From Bacteroides bouchesdurhonensis (GTDB lineage: Bacteria > Bacteroidota > Bacteroidia > Bacteroidales > Bacteroidaceae): DNA of 64,000 bases. Under the pieces are notes generated by a model. It was given only the letters and a program-made list of their open reading frames with translations, had not been told where the DNA came from and searched no databases. The translations under genes and the position numbers were made by a program. The stretch covers positions 529,490 to 593,489 of the forward strand of contig NZ_LT707006.1 in assembly GCF_900155865.1 (NCBI RefSeq), given 5' to 3'. Shown piece after piece: positions 9,010 to 18,253 of this stretch (positions are counted from its first letter, which is position 1; each line of letters starts with the position of its first letter).

Positions 9010-10290
9010 ATGAAACATGGCATCCACATACTGTTTTTTTTTATAGCTCTTTGGGGGCTATCGGTAAAAGGGTATGCGTCGATTCCATCAGTTGCCGTTG
9101 TGAAAGACACAACCCAACAAGTAATTGTTTATTTTGATGAGAACGAGAGCCTTGTGGATACTAACTATTGTAGCAATAATCAGTCTATTGCTCTGTTGGA
9201 TTCATTACTTGGTAAGCCTTGTGGGGCAGAATCTGTTATTTCATTGAAAGTGGAAGCTTTTGCTTCACCTGAGGGGGAGTCCATTAAGAATATTGGCCTG
9301 TCTGTCAGAAGAAAAGAGTCTTTGAAAGAATTGTTGCGACAACGCTATCCATATATTGATGATAAAAAAATTGAATTATCGGCTAAGGGGGAAGATTGGT
9401 CAGAATTTCGCAGGTTAGTGTCTGCTGATTTGAACTTACCGGATCGGGAAGATGTATTGATGCTGATTGATTATCATCGGGAGGATATGATAAAATTGAA
9501 ACACTTATTGCAAAGATTGGACGGCGGGATCCCTTATCGGTCTATTGTGCGTGATCTATTGCCCGGATTGAGAAGGGCGGTGATAACAGTAGTTCGGAGA
9601 TTGCCGGAGACGGATAACAATGCTTTTACACCAGGAACTTCCACTTCCGGATTGTTTGTTTCAACGAAAGGAGAAGTGTTTCCTGATAATAGTTCGAATG
9701 AGCCCTTAGAAGAAAGTCAAAGAAAACAGTCTTGTAAGGTGGCTATAGCGGAAGTGGAAGAACCGGTGGAAAGTAAAACAGTTTTAGCCGTAAAGAATAA
9801 TTTGCTATATGATCTGGTATTGGCACCTAATATAGAGGTTGAGATACCAATAGGCAAAAGATGGTCTTTGAATACTGAATATAAATGTCCTTGGTGGCTG
9901 AATAGCACGCATGAGTTTTGTTATCAGTTACTTTCCGGAGGAATAGAGGGACGTTGTTGGTTGGGTAACCGCCAAAAACGTAATCGGTTGACCGGGCATT
10001 TCATGGGGCTGTATGCAGAAGGTGGTATCTATGATTTTCAGTTTCAGGGAGACGGTTATCAAGGTAAATACTACGGAGCGGCAGGAGTGACATACGGATA
10101 TGCCAAACAGTTGGCTCGACATTTTTCATTAGAGTTCAGCTTAGGTGTAGGATATCTGGCAACGGAATATAAGAAATATACTCCTTACGAAGGAGACATT
10201 GTTTGGATGAATAGCGGACGTTATCATTTTATTGGTCCTACCAAGGCAAAGGTCTCTTTAGTATGGTTGATAACGACAAGGAGGCGGTGA
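9010..10290 (+). CDS. DUF3575 outer-membrane protein with OmpA-like domain (fimbrial locus)
   Basis: This 426-residue protein has a signal peptide (about residues 1-23). Residues about 35-150 are OmpA-like: VIVYFDENESLVD, then EAFASPEGE and LSVRRKESLKELL. After a low-complexity linker comes a C-terminal DUF3575 domain from about residue 258 (KNNLLYDLVLAPNIEVEIPIG, then GIEGRCWLGNR), which resembles an outer-membrane barrel. Proteins of this type head many Bacteroidales fimbrillin operons and are thought to be part of the export or anchoring apparatus; the exact role is not established. It is followed after 3 bases by the DUF5119 gene, whose AGGAGG-type ribosome binding site lies inside this gene. 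Confidence 0.85.
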   Translation: MKHGIHILFFFIALWGLSVKGYASIPSVAVVKDTTQQVIVYFDENESLVDTNYCSNNQSIALLDSLLGKPCGAESVISLKVEAFASPEGESIKNIGLSVRRKESLKELLRQRYPYIDDKKIELSAKGEDWSEFRRLVSADLNLPDREDVLMLIDYHREDMIKLKHLLQRLDGGIPYRSIVRDLLPGLRRAVITVVRRLPETDNNAFTPGTSTSGLFVSTKGEVFPDNSSNEPLEESQRKQSCKVAIAEVEEPVESKTVLAVKNNLLYDLVLAPNIEVEIPIGKRWSLNTEYKCPWWLNSTHEFCYQLLSGGIEGRCWLGNRQKRNRLTGHFMGLYAEGGIYDFQFQGDGYQGKYYGAAGVTYGYAKQLARHFSLEFSLGVGYLATEYKKYTPYEGDIVWMNSGRYHFIGPTKAKVSLVWLITTRRR

Positions 10291-10293
10291 TGT

Positions 10294-11256
10294 ATGCAAG
10301 GTGTAAGATATATATTTCCTGTGTTTCTGTTCACGCTGTGGGTGTTAGGGGGTTGTAGCCGTCGGGATATTCTGGATGATTATCCGGTTAGCGGAGTGGA
10401 AATATCACTGGACTGGGATGGCGTTGCAGATCAATTACCGGAGGGAGTAAGAATTATCTTCTATCCGAAAGATGGAAAGAGTAAGAAAGTTGATACTTAT
10501 CTTTCAGCAAGAGGTGGAAAAGTAAAGGTTCCGCCGGGAAGATATTCGGTATTGGTGTACAATTACGATACGGAGACGGTGCAAATCCGGAATGAAGGAG
10601 CTTATGAGACAATTGAAGCTTTTACCGGACATTGCAATGGATTGGGAATAGCGGGTACGGAAAAATTAGTTTGGGGACCTGATCCGTTATATGTGGTGAA
10701 TGTTGAAGAATTGCAAATAAAGAAGAGTGATGAGACACTTCTCTTGATCTGGAAACCTAAATTGGTGGTAAAAACATACACTTTTAAAGTAAAGGCGGAA
10801 GGATTACAGTATGTTTCAGCTATTGTCGGAAGTGTTGAAGGAATGGCAAGCTGTTATTGTTTGGGCAGGGGGTGTGGAATGAAAGGTGAAGCACCTATTT
10901 ATTTTGAGGCAGGTATACAAGGAGATGAGATCATTGGAAGTTTTACTGCTTTTGGAGTACTTGAAGATATGGTTGCCAGGGCTGCTAGAGGAATGGTGAA
11001 GATGAATTTTGCATTTGTAAAAACCGATAAGACTGTGCAGAAGGTTGAGGTTGATATAACAAAGGTAATAGCTGATTCTGGAGGTAACGAAGGTGAAAAT
11101 GAGGAGGAGGATCCTCCTATGGAAATTGAGTTGCCTATTGAAGACGAAATAAAAGTTGAAAAACCGGATAATCCTTCCGGCGGTGGAGAGGGTGGTATTG
11201 GTGGAGAAGTTGGAGGCTGGGGAGATGAAGAGGAAGTGGTTTTACCAGTGAAATAA
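10294..11256 (+). CDS. DUF5119-type fimbrial lipoprotein
   Basis: This 320-residue lipoprotein carries a lipobox at LGGC (Cys near residue 21). It has the DUF5119 layout: VEISLDWDGV, then LPEGVRIIFYPKDG, VPPGRYSVLVYN and GPDPLYVV. The last 60 residues are low-complexity, acidic and glycine-rich. It sits between the DUF3575 gene and the fimbrillin, the usual order in Bacteroides fimbrial clusters, and probably acts as an accessory or anchor subunit at the outer membrane. Translation is likely coupled to the upstream gene because of the 3-base gap. The domain assignment rests on pattern recognition. Confidence 0.82.
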   Translation: MQGVRYIFPVFLFTLWVLGGCSRRDILDDYPVSGVEISLDWDGVADQLPEGVRIIFYPKDGKSKKVDTYLSARGGKVKVPPGRYSVLVYNYDTETVQIRNEGAYETIEAFTGHCNGLGIAGTEKLVWGPDPLYVVNVEELQIKKSDETLLLIWKPKLVVKTYTFKVKAEGLQYVSAIVGSVEGMASCYCLGRGCGMKGEAPIYFEAGIQGDEIIGSFTAFGVLEDMVARAARGMVKMNFAFVKTDKTVQKVEVDITKVIADSGGNEGENEEEDPPMEIELPIEDEIKVEKPDNPSGGGEGGIGGEVGGWGDEEEVVLPVK

Positions 11257-11305
11257 ATGACGTAAACAAAATAAACAATATTATAAACTTTTAAAAAATA
11301 CGATT

Positions 11306-12271
11306 ATGAAAAAAGTACTTTTAGCAACAGCAGTAGCCGCAATGGCTTTTACAAGTTGTTCACAGAATGAAGAGTTTGAAGCACAGGGAACAAACAATGA
11401 AATTAAAATTGGGACTATGGTAAAGAAGTCACCAAGAGCAGTGGTAACGGATGATGAGACCTTTAAATCTTTTACACTAAGTTCTTTTATCGTAGATAAA
11501 GATCAGATTTATAGTGAAAAAGGGTTAGGGGATGCTTATATGGATGGAGTTTCTTATACTGGTATCAAAGGAAATTGGACGAATACTGGTGTTAACTATT
11601 ATTGGCCTATTGGCAAGAATGTACAGTTCTTTGGTTATTCTGGTGGGACAAATTTCATGGTTAATGATACAGGATACCCAACTTTATCCTTTTCTATAAA
11701 GGGCACATCTTCAGAACAGGAAGACTTAGTTGTTGCTGCTATGAATACGGAAAAGCCAGCTGATGATAATGCTAAAGTACTACTAGAATTTAAGCACATT
11801 CTTACTAAAATCAATTTCTCATATAAACCAGAGGCTGATTATACATATGAAATAACAAAACTAAAAATTAATGGTGTAAAAGGAGGGAATGCAACTTACA
11901 CTTTTAATGCGGATCCGCTTCAGGGAACATGGACAAATGGTAGTTCAGATGAGGCTTATGAATATCCAATAACCACAGAGGGAGCAAATGTTTCAGAGGG
12001 TTATTATCCATTGGATTCAAAAGATGGTTCATTGATGTTATTGCCACAAAGTTTTGCTGCTGAAACTGTATCAATTCAGATTACCTATACAGCAAAGAGA
12101 GGTGCTTACAGTTATACAGCTACAGATAAAATTATTAAAATACCAGCAACTACTTGGAAAATTGGACAAAGTGTACGTTATAAATTAGCATTACCTGCCG
12201 GTGAAGGAGTAATTAGTGTTGAAACAGAGGTATTGAAGAATTGGGAAACTGAAACTTCAAGTACATTATAA
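11306..12271 (+). CDS. Fimbrillin family lipoprotein (Mfa/FimA-like pilin)
   Basis: This 321-residue secreted lipoprotein has lipobox TSCS (Cys near residue 18). It has the two-domain fimbrillin pattern: an N-terminal part with GNWTNTGVNYYWPIGKNVQFFGYS and a LLEFKHILTKINFSYKP segment, then a C-terminal part ending in GQSVRYKLALP. Type V pilins of this superfamily are lipidated, cleaved after an Arg and polymerised by strand exchange; the SPRAVV segment near residue 47 is a candidate cleavage site (inference). It is the last gene of the operon and is followed by a strong hairpin terminator. It is the only pilin-like gene here, so tip subunits may be encoded elsewhere. Confidence 0.85.
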   Translation: MKKVLLATAVAAMAFTSCSQNEEFEAQGTNNEIKIGTMVKKSPRAVVTDDETFKSFTLSSFIVDKDQIYSEKGLGDAYMDGVSYTGIKGNWTNTGVNYYWPIGKNVQFFGYSGGTNFMVNDTGYPTLSFSIKGTSSEQEDLVVAAMNTEKPADDNAKVLLEFKHILTKINFSYKPEADYTYEITKLKINGVKGGNATYTFNADPLQGTWTNGSSDEAYEYPITTEGANVSEGYYPLDSKDGSLMLLPQSFAAETVSIQITYTAKRGAYSYTATDKIIKIPATTWKIGQSVRYKLALPAGEGVISVETEVLKNWETETSSTL

Positions 12272-12339
12272 TTGAAAAAATGAGAAATTGAGAATTTATA
12301 ATTCTTAATTCTAATAATCTTTCTAATTTTGAATATTTC

Positions 12340-12380
12340 AAGAGCTGTATAAATCATATGATTTATATAGCTCTTTTTAA
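12340..12380 (+). terminator. Rho-independent terminator of the fimbrial operon
   Basis: A 16 bp stem (12340-12355 with 12360-12375, one G-T wobble) has a 4-base ATAT loop and is followed by a T tract. Confidence 0.85.
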
Positions 12381-12405
12381 TATGATTCTACTTTATTTCT
12401 TTTTT

Positions 12406-12437
12406 TTTGGTAATATCAAACAAATAATATACATTTG
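12406..12437 (+). promoter_or_regulatory. Promoter of the first Cys-motif AraC gene
   Basis: TTTG at 12406-12409 and TACATTTG at 12430-12437 are separated by 20 bases, close to the ideal Bacteroides -33/-7 arrangement. The start codon lies 29 bases downstream. Confidence 0.75.
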
Positions 12438-12466
12438 CTGCAAACAACAACAAACACCTAATATCT

Positions 12467-13324
12467 ATGACATCTACCTGTCAGGGCGATTGGGACTGCC
12501 CGTCTTGTTCCAAAGCTGTAGACAATGCGGTTACTCATATTATTCATCAAAGGGGATATCATTCGCCAGCCCGGAAATGTGAGGAGAACTTTATCCTTTT
12601 TTTATTAAAAGGAGAGCTGCTTGTGAACAGTCAGGAATATGCAGGTACGATGTTGAATGCCGGAGAATTTATCCTTCAAGCTGTTGGTTCAAAATTCGAG
12701 ATGTTGGCAATGAGTGATGCAGAATGTATCTATTATCGTTTTAATCAGCCCGAATTGTTTTGTAATTTCCGTTTCGATCATATTATGAATGAGATTCCTG
12801 CTCCACTTATATTTTCTCCTCTGAAGATAACTACAGAACTGCGGTATTTTCTAGAAGGAGTCAAGTCTTATTTATGTGAACCTAAGATATGCCGGGAATT
12901 GCTGAGCTTGAAACGTAAAGAATTGGCGTTTGTTTTAGGCTATTACTATTCTGATTACGATTTGGCAGGTTTAATCCATCCACTCTCAAACTATACGAAT
13001 AGTTTCCAATATTTTATAATCCAAAACTATAAGAAAGTAAAGACAGTAGAAGAGTTGGCTAAGTTGGGTGGATATACTGTCAGTACTTTACGCCGCATCT
13101 TCACTAATGTTTTTCATGAACCGGTATACGAATGGATGTTGGCACGCCGTAAAGAAGGTATTCTCGAAGATTTGAACAACTCTAAGATCAGCATCTCTGA
13201 AATATGTTACAAGTATGGCTTTGAGTCTTTACCGCATTTTTCTAATTTCTGTAAGAAATCATTTGGACTCTCTCCTCGTAATTTGCGCCATCAACAGCAT
13301 AAGAACGATATTGAAGAGAAATAG
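12467..13324 (+). CDS. AraC-family regulator with N-terminal Cys motif (paralogue 1)
   Basis: This 285-residue protein has an N-terminal cupin-like sensor region (FILFLLKGELLVNS, then FILQAVGSKFEMLA). Its C-terminal AraC double helix-turn-helix runs from about residue 190 (VEELAKLGGYTVSTLRRIF, then ISISEICYKYGFES). The N-terminus has Cys5, Cys11, Cys14 and Cys38. The reverse-strand regulator at 18254-19126 shares exactly the same spacing (C-x5-C-x2-C-x23-C), which points to a metal, Fe-S or redox-sensing site (inference). The chosen start sits correctly behind a strong promoter. It lies just downstream of the fimbrial operon and may regulate it. Confidence 0.85.
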   Translation: MTSTCQGDWDCPSCSKAVDNAVTHIIHQRGYHSPARKCEENFILFLLKGELLVNSQEYAGTMLNAGEFILQAVGSKFEMLAMSDAECIYYRFNQPELFCNFRFDHIMNEIPAPLIFSPLKITTELRYFLEGVKSYLCEPKICRELLSLKRKELAFVLGYYYSDYDLAGLIHPLSNYTNSFQYFIIQNYKKVKTVEELAKLGGYTVSTLRRIFTNVFHEPVYEWMLARRKEGILEDLNNSKISISEICYKYGFESLPHFSNFCKKSFGLSPRNLRHQQHKNDIEEK

Positions 13325-13380
13325 TGTAATATAATAATATCGTATCGCTGTGCATATTAACGTTGACATGGTCTAAAGAC

Positions 13381-13411
13381 TTGACAACGGCTTTTTGATG
13401 TTGTATATTTG
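13381..13411 (+). promoter_or_regulatory. Promoter of the small lipoprotein
   Basis: TTGAC at 13381-13385 and TATATTTG at 13404-13411 have 18 bases between them. The small coding frame starts 41 bases downstream. Confidence 0.6.
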
Positions 13412-13451
13412 TACTACGAAACAATGAAACTACAAATTAAAAATTAGACGA

Positions 13452-13595
13452 ATGAGAGGAATCTTATCTTTTGCTGTACTTGCTGCGATGTACTTCCCCG
13501 GATGTACAACGAGTAAAAATGCAGTGCACTGTCTCAGCCGATGGATTAAAGGTTGTACCTCGTTGGTTAAAGAGCTTATGCCAACTATCAGATAA
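13452..13595 (+). CDS. Small putative lipoprotein, 47 residues
   Basis: A short frame (ATG at 13452, TAA at 13593-13595) encodes MRGILSFAVLAAMYFPGC followed by a Cys-containing tail that ends ELMPTIR. It has a signal-like hydrophobic stretch and a lipobox-like FPGC at residue 18. A good promoter precedes it. It could be a real secreted peptide or only a leader for the repressor gene downstream. No family is recognised. The following 13596-13808 stretch holds one TACTTTTG box (13653-13660) that could serve the repressor gene, and nothing else evident. Confidence 0.4.
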   Translation: MRGILSFAVLAAMYFPGCTTSKNAVHCLSRWIKGCTSLVKELMPTIR

Positions 13596-13808
13596 AGTAT
13601 AGTTTATTGTGAACTTTCTGCGTTTTCTCATGGTAGTTTCATTTTGAATTTATACTTTTGAAACGAATTACTCTTTGGATATCGCAAATATAAAATATAT
13701 TTTGTTTGAAGATCAAATGGTTTTAGGCTTTTATTCTTAACTCCTTTCTAACAAATTATGAATAGCTAAGAATTTTGTGATAAGTTAATCAATTTTAAAC
13801 AGTAACAG

Positions 13809-14522
13809 ATGGATACAATTTTAGACGTTCTAGGAATTGTGAAACGTGCTAAGCAGATTTTGAATTTTAAAAAAGACAGTGAACTGGCTGAATATTTGGG
13901 AGTTTCACGGGCTACGGTGTCAAATTGGTGTGCACGAAACCGGATTGACTTTCATTTATTACTCGATAAGATGGGACGTGATGTAGATTACAACTGGTTA
14001 CTGATTGGCAAGGGAAATCCTAAACATTACACACGTTCCTGCAGCAATGGCCTTGTAGAGGGGGGAGTAGAAATGCTCCGTAACTCGAGAACGATGGAAG
14101 CGGTAAACGATCGTATCGTAACATTGTATGATATTTCAGCGGCTGCCAACCTGAAGGCTTTGTTTAAGAACAAAAATCAATATGCGGTGGGCAAGATACA
14201 GATTCCGAAAATCCCTTTTTGTGACGGAGCTATTTATGTGAATGGAGATAGTATGTATCCTATACTTAAATCGGGGGATATCGTAGGATTTAAGGAAGTA
14301 AACAGCTTCAATAATCTTATTTATGGGGAGATGTATCTGATTTCATTTAATATTGAGGAAGACGAGTATTTGTCTGTGATGTATGTGAATCGTTCGGATA
14401 AGGAGGAATGTTTGAAATTAGTCAGCTATAATCCTCATCATGAGCCGTTGGACATTGCATTCGCTTCTATTAATGCAATGGCAATGGTGAAATTCTCTAT
14501 TCGGAGGCATACGATGATGTAG
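13809..14522 (+). CDS. CI/S24-type helix-turn-helix repressor
   Basis: This 237-residue protein has an N-terminal phage CI-like HTH (LAEYLGVSRATVSNWCARNRI, about residues 26-46) and a C-terminal LexA/S24 fold with the Ser motif VNGDSMYPILKSGDIVGF (Ser148). In autocleaving members a Lys about 35-40 residues later (as in LexA VTVKR) activates the Ser. Here the matching stretch reads LSVMYVNRS with Met in that place, and no clear Ala-Gly cleavage site precedes Ser148. It may therefore be a non-cleaving repressor (inference). No phage genes surround it, so it could be a domesticated regulator of nearby genes. Confidence 0.85.
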   Translation: MDTILDVLGIVKRAKQILNFKKDSELAEYLGVSRATVSNWCARNRIDFHLLLDKMGRDVDYNWLLIGKGNPKHYTRSCSNGLVEGGVEMLRNSRTMEAVNDRIVTLYDISAAANLKALFKNKNQYAVGKIQIPKIPFCDGAIYVNGDSMYPILKSGDIVGFKEVNSFNNLIYGEMYLISFNIEEDEYLSVMYVNRSDKEECLKLVSYNPHHEPLDIAFASINAMAMVKFSIRRHTMM

Positions 14523-14562
14523 CGTGTGGGTCAAGTTAAAGTTGTAAATAGATAGTAAAAGA

Positions 14563-14593
14563 AATCCCCTGCCGGCATTGCCGGCAGGGGATT
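14563..14593. terminator. Strong hairpin terminator between the convergent repressor and frd genes
   Basis: A perfect 14 bp G+C-rich stem (14563-14576 with 14580-14593) has a 3-base loop. The minus-strand side runs into a T-rich tail, so it best fits as the end of the frd operon; it may act in both directions. Confidence 0.85.
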
Positions 14594-14620
14594 CTTCTAT
14601 TAATCAAATCAAGCTTTTGC

Positions 14621-15376
14621 TTAGTCTTTCAACTTAGCTATAATAAAGTCGCGGTTCAAACGAGCGATATTGCTGATAGAGATGTTCTTCGGACATTCAG
14701 CCTCACAAGCACGAGTGTTTGTACAGTTACCGAATCCCAATTCATCCATCTTGGAAAGCATTGCTTTTGCACGGCGCAAAGCTTCCGGTTTACCTTGCGG
14801 AAGCAAGTTCAACTGGCTGACTTTAGCAGATACGAACAACATAGCAGAGCCATTCTTACATGCGGCAGCACAGGCACCACAACCGATACAAGCAGCAGCG
14901 TCCATGGCTTCGTCAGCAATCTGTTTCGGAATCAGGATAGCATTGGCATCCTGAGGAGCACCTGTACGAACGCTTACGTAACCACCAGCCTGCATGATCT
15001 TATCATAAGCAGTACGGTCTACCATCAAGTCTTTGATCACAGGGAAACCTGCCGAACGCCAAGGCTCGACAGTGATTGTGTCACCGTCTTGGAAACGACG
15101 CATATAGATCTGGCAAGTAGTAGCACCTGTTGCCGGACCGTGCGGATGTCCGTTGATATAAAGAGAACACATACCGCAGATACCTTCGCGGCAGTCATGG
15201 TCGAATACAACCGGCTCTTTTCCGTCACTGATCAACTGTTCGTTCAGGATATCCAGCATTTCGAGGAATGAAGTATCACCTGAGATATCTTTCATTTGGT
15301 AGGTTTCAAAAGCACCTTTAGCCTTTGGACCGGCTTGGCGCCATACCTTCAGTGTAAATGATATATTTTTATCCAT
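14621..15376 (-). CDS. frdB: Fumarate reductase / succinate dehydrogenase iron-sulfur subunit
   Basis: This 251-residue subunit carries three clusters' worth of ligands. Cys62, Cys67, Cys70 and Cys88 form the [2Fe-2S] site (CREGICGMC...TTC). Cys163/166/169 with Cys228 and Cys173/218/224 supply the [4Fe-4S] and [3Fe-4S] sites ([11 protein letters not shown], then [12 protein letters not shown]). It passes electrons between the FrdC haems and the FrdA flavin at the inner face of the membrane. In Bacteroides this complex mainly reduces fumarate to succinate in the anaerobic respiratory chain. It is the last gene of frdC-frdA-frdB, 36 bases after frdA, and ends before a strong terminator. Confidence 0.96.
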   Translation of the reverse strand: MDKNISFTLKVWRQAGPKAKGAFETYQMKDISGDTSFLEMLDILNEQLISDGKEPVVFDHDCREGICGMCSLYINGHPHGPATGATTCQIYMRRFQDGDTITVEPWRSAGFPVIKDLMVDRTAYDKIMQAGGYVSVRTGAPQDANAILIPKQIADEAMDAAACIGCGACAAACKNGSAMLFVSAKVSQLNLLPQGKPEALRRAKAMLSKMDELGFGNCTNTRACEAECPKNISISNIARLNRDFIIAKLKD

Positions 15377-15412
15377 TTTCTTCTAATTCTTTTTAATGTT
15401 TAACTTCACCGA

Positions 15413-17392
15413 TTAGCTCTTGTAGTTACGAGTCTGGACTTTGATGGCTTCGTATACCAACGGTTCCTTGTACAATACAGGAGCCTTTTCATCGTCACCC
15501 TGGTATTCCCAGCATGCTACATAGAAGAAGTTTTCGTCATCACGTTTTGCTTCTCCTTCTTCAGTCTGGTATTCTTCCCGGAAGTGACCACCACAACTTT
15601 CGTTACGGTTCAGAGCGTCATAAGCTACAAGTTCACCCATAGTGATGAAGTCGTACAAACGGATTGCTTTGTCAAGCTCAATATTCATACCTTCTTTAGA
15701 ACCAGGGATAAACAGGTTAGTTTCGAATTCCTTGCGGATTTCTTTCAGTTTGGCAATACCTTCTTTCAAACCTTCTGCGGTACGTCCCATACCCATGCAT
15801 TCCCACATTACATGGCCCAGTTTCTTATGGATAGAATCTACAGACTCTTTACCCTGAATGCTCATGAAGTGATCAATCTTAGCCTGAACAGCTTTCTCTG
15901 CTTCTGCGAACTCTGGTAGATCGGTAGAGAAACGGGGAACAGTGATCTGGTCAGCCAGATAGTTTTGAATAGTGTAAGGCAATACGAAGTAACCGTCAGC
16001 CAAACCTTGCATCAATGCAGAAGCACCCAGACGGTTTGCACCGTGGTCGGAGAAGTTACATTCACCGATAGCGAACAAACCTTTGATCGTAGTTTGCAGT
16101 TCGTAGTCTACCCAGATACCACCCATTGTGTAGTGGATAGCCGGATAAATCATCATCGGGTTATAATATTTCACGCCATTCGTTTCCTTGGCCAGTTCAC
16201 CCGGGTTAACGTCAGTGATTTCCTCATACATGTCGAAGAGGTTACCGTAACGTTGGAGAACAATATCGATACCTAAACGGTTGATAGCTTCTGAAAAATC
16301 GAGGAATACGGCCAGACCGGTATTGTTCACACCGAAACCTGCATCGCAACGTTCTTTAGCGGCACGGCTGGCAACGTCACGCGGAACTAAGTTTCCAAAT
16401 GCCGGATAACGGCGTTCCAAGTAATAGTCGCGGTCTTCTTCAGGAATATCACTTCCCTTGATTTCGCCTTTCTGAAGTTTAACAGCATCTTCTTTCTTCT
16501 TCGGAACCCAGATACGTCCGTCGTTACGAAGAGATTCAGACATCAATGTCAGTTTAGACTGCTTGTCACCGTGTACCGGGATACAAGTCGGGTGAATCTG
16601 AACATATGCAGGATTAGCGAATACAGCACCCTTGCGATAGCAAGAAATGGCAGCTGTACAGTTACATCCCATAGCGTTGGTAGAAAGGAAGTAAGCGTTT
16701 CCGTAACCACCGGTAGCAATGACTACGGCATGAGCTGCGAAACGTTCCAATTTACCTGTGATTAGGTTTTTAGCGATGATACCGCGTGCACGTCCGTCGA
16801 TGATGACAACGTCTTGCATTTCGTAACGAGTGTACAATTTTACAGTACCTGCGTTTACCTGACGGCTCAATGCAGAGTAAGCACCCAGCAATAACTGCTG
16901 ACCGGTTTGGCCTCTGGCATAGAACGTACGTGATACCTGTGCACCACCGAAAGAACGGTTGTCCAAAGTACCGCCATATTCGCGAGCGAAAGGAACGCCT
17001 TGCGCTACACATTGGTCGATGATAGCATTAGACACTTCAGCCAAACGATACACATTCGCTTCGCGGGCACGGTAGTCACCACCCTTTACAGTATCGTAAA
17101 ACAGACGGTAAACGGAGTCACCATCATTTTGATAATTTTTAGCAGCATTGATACCACCTTGTGCAGCAATGGAGTGTGCACGACGCGGAGAGTCCTGGAT
17201 ACAGAAGTTGAATACTCTGAAACCCATTTCACCAAGTGAAGCAGCGGCAGAAGCACCTGCCAGGCCCGTACCTACAACGATGATATCCAAACGGCGTTTG
17301 TTAGCAGGGTTCACCAATTTCTGGTGAGCTTTATAGTTAGTCCATTTCTCAGCCACCGGGCCTTCTGGAATTCTTGAATCTATTTTGATCAT
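15413..17392 (-). CDS. frdA: Fumarate reductase / succinate dehydrogenase flavoprotein subunit
   Basis: This 659-residue catalytic subunit has an N-terminal FAD-binding Rossmann motif ([19 protein letters not shown], about residues 40-58) and the covalent-FAD motif [12 protein letters not shown], with His73 as the flavin attachment residue. Further conserved blocks are HPTCIPVHG, the substrate-binding GGIWVDY and [20 protein letters not shown]. Length matches the Wolinella/Bacteroides flavoprotein group. It interconverts fumarate and succinate in the cytoplasm-facing part of the complex. It lies between frdC (36-base gap) and frdB in one operon. Confidence 0.97.
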   Translation of the reverse strand: MIKIDSRIPEGPVAEKWTNYKAHQKLVNPANKRRLDIIVVGTGLAGASAAASLGEMGFRVFNFCIQDSPRRAHSIAAQGGINAAKNYQNDGDSVYRLFYDTVKGGDYRAREANVYRLAEVSNAIIDQCVAQGVPFAREYGGTLDNRSFGGAQVSRTFYARGQTGQQLLLGAYSALSRQVNAGTVKLYTRYEMQDVVIIDGRARGIIAKNLITGKLERFAAHAVVIATGGYGNAYFLSTNAMGCNCTAAISCYRKGAVFANPAYVQIHPTCIPVHGDKQSKLTLMSESLRNDGRIWVPKKKEDAVKLQKGEIKGSDIPEEDRDYYLERRYPAFGNLVPRDVASRAAKERCDAGFGVNNTGLAVFLDFSEAINRLGIDIVLQRYGNLFDMYEEITDVNPGELAKETNGVKYYNPMMIYPAIHYTMGGIWVDYELQTTIKGLFAIGECNFSDHGANRLGASALMQGLADGYFVLPYTIQNYLADQITVPRFSTDLPEFAEAEKAVQAKIDHFMSIQGKESVDSIHKKLGHVMWECMGMGRTAEGLKEGIAKLKEIRKEFETNLFIPGSKEGMNIELDKAIRLYDFITMGELVAYDALNRNESCGGHFREEYQTEEGEAKRDDENFFYVACWEYQGDDEKAPVLYKEPLVYEAIKVQTRNYKS

Positions 17393-17428
17393 AATCTTAT
17401 TTACAATTTAATCATTTACAATTTACAT

Positions 17429-18133
17429 TTAGCAAGCACCGCCACACATCAGTGATTTCAAGAAGAATACCACTACTACCAGTGCGAAACCGAGTACTAC
17501 AATCGTAGCGTAGATGTTAGAAATACATTTCCAACGGCTGATCCATATTTTGTTGTTCCATCCCAATGATTGCATAGAACTCCAGAAACCATGAGTCAGG
17601 TGGAACCATAATGCAAACAGCCAAATCAAGTAAAGCACTACGTAAACCGGGCAAGAGAAAGTTTGCTGGATATGATAAGCACCGTTAGCTGCATAAGCCA
17701 AAGTCAGTGTATCAGCATGCATATCCATGTTATGCATCAATTCCGGTAATTGCATGTTTGCCCAGAAGTTGAAAAGGTGCAGACCAAGACCTACAATTAC
17801 AATGATACCTAACACTAACATGTTCTGAGAAGCCCATTCTACTGTTTTGGGTTTGTCAACTACTGCATAGCGTTCGCTACCACGCGCTCTGCGATTCTGC
17901 ATGGTCAGCCAGAATGCATAGATGATGTGAATTACGAAGAGGGCAGCTAGTGCTAAGGTAGCTACTAAGGCATACCAGTTTGCTCCCAGGAACTCACAAA
18001 TCATGTTGTAACCATCAGCCGAGATGATTGCAACAAGGTTCATCGCCATGTGAAATGTTAGAAACAGGACAAGGGCGATACCGGTAACGCTCATCACCAC
18101 TTTCCTTCCTACAGATGAATTACTTAACCACAT
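17429..18133 (-). CDS. frdC: Fumarate reductase / succinate dehydrogenase cytochrome b subunit
   Basis: This 234-residue integral membrane protein has about five hydrophobic segments and His residues spaced as in dihaem b558-type subunits (FHMAMNLVA, IHIIYAFW, HLFNFW, HIQQTF, WFHLTHGFWSS). It anchors FrdAB and exchanges electrons with menaquinone. It is the first gene of the frd operon, behind a well-spaced promoter. The single large anchor (rather than two small ones) is the type B arrangement seen in Wolinella and Bacteroides. Confidence 0.93.
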   Translation of the reverse strand: MWLSNSSVGRKVVMSVTGIALVLFLTFHMAMNLVAIISADGYNMICEFLGANWYALVATLALAALFVIHIIYAFWLTMQNRRARGSERYAVVDKPKTVEWASQNMLVLGIIVIVGLGLHLFNFWANMQLPELMHNMDMHADTLTLAYAANGAYHIQQTFSCPVYVVLYLIWLFALWFHLTHGFWSSMQSLGWNNKIWISRWKCISNIYATIVVLGFALVVVVFFLKSLMCGGAC

Positions 18134-18202
18134 AAATGATTGAATTTAAATTATTTAATTGTTAGAACTAAAATTTCGTTATTTTACACCACTTACTGGC
18201 TG

Positions 18203-18234
18203 CAAAAATAGAGCAAATTGATTGATTGACCAAA
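18203..18234 (-). promoter_or_regulatory. Promoter of the frd operon
   Basis: On the minus strand TTTG (18231-18234) is followed after 20 bases by TATTTTTG (18203-18210), an ideal Bacteroides -33/-7 pair. The frdC start codon lies about 70 bases downstream. The -33 box is within 20 bases of the end of the next gene. Confidence 0.75.
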
Positions 18235-18253
18235 GAATTAAAGAAATAATTCC

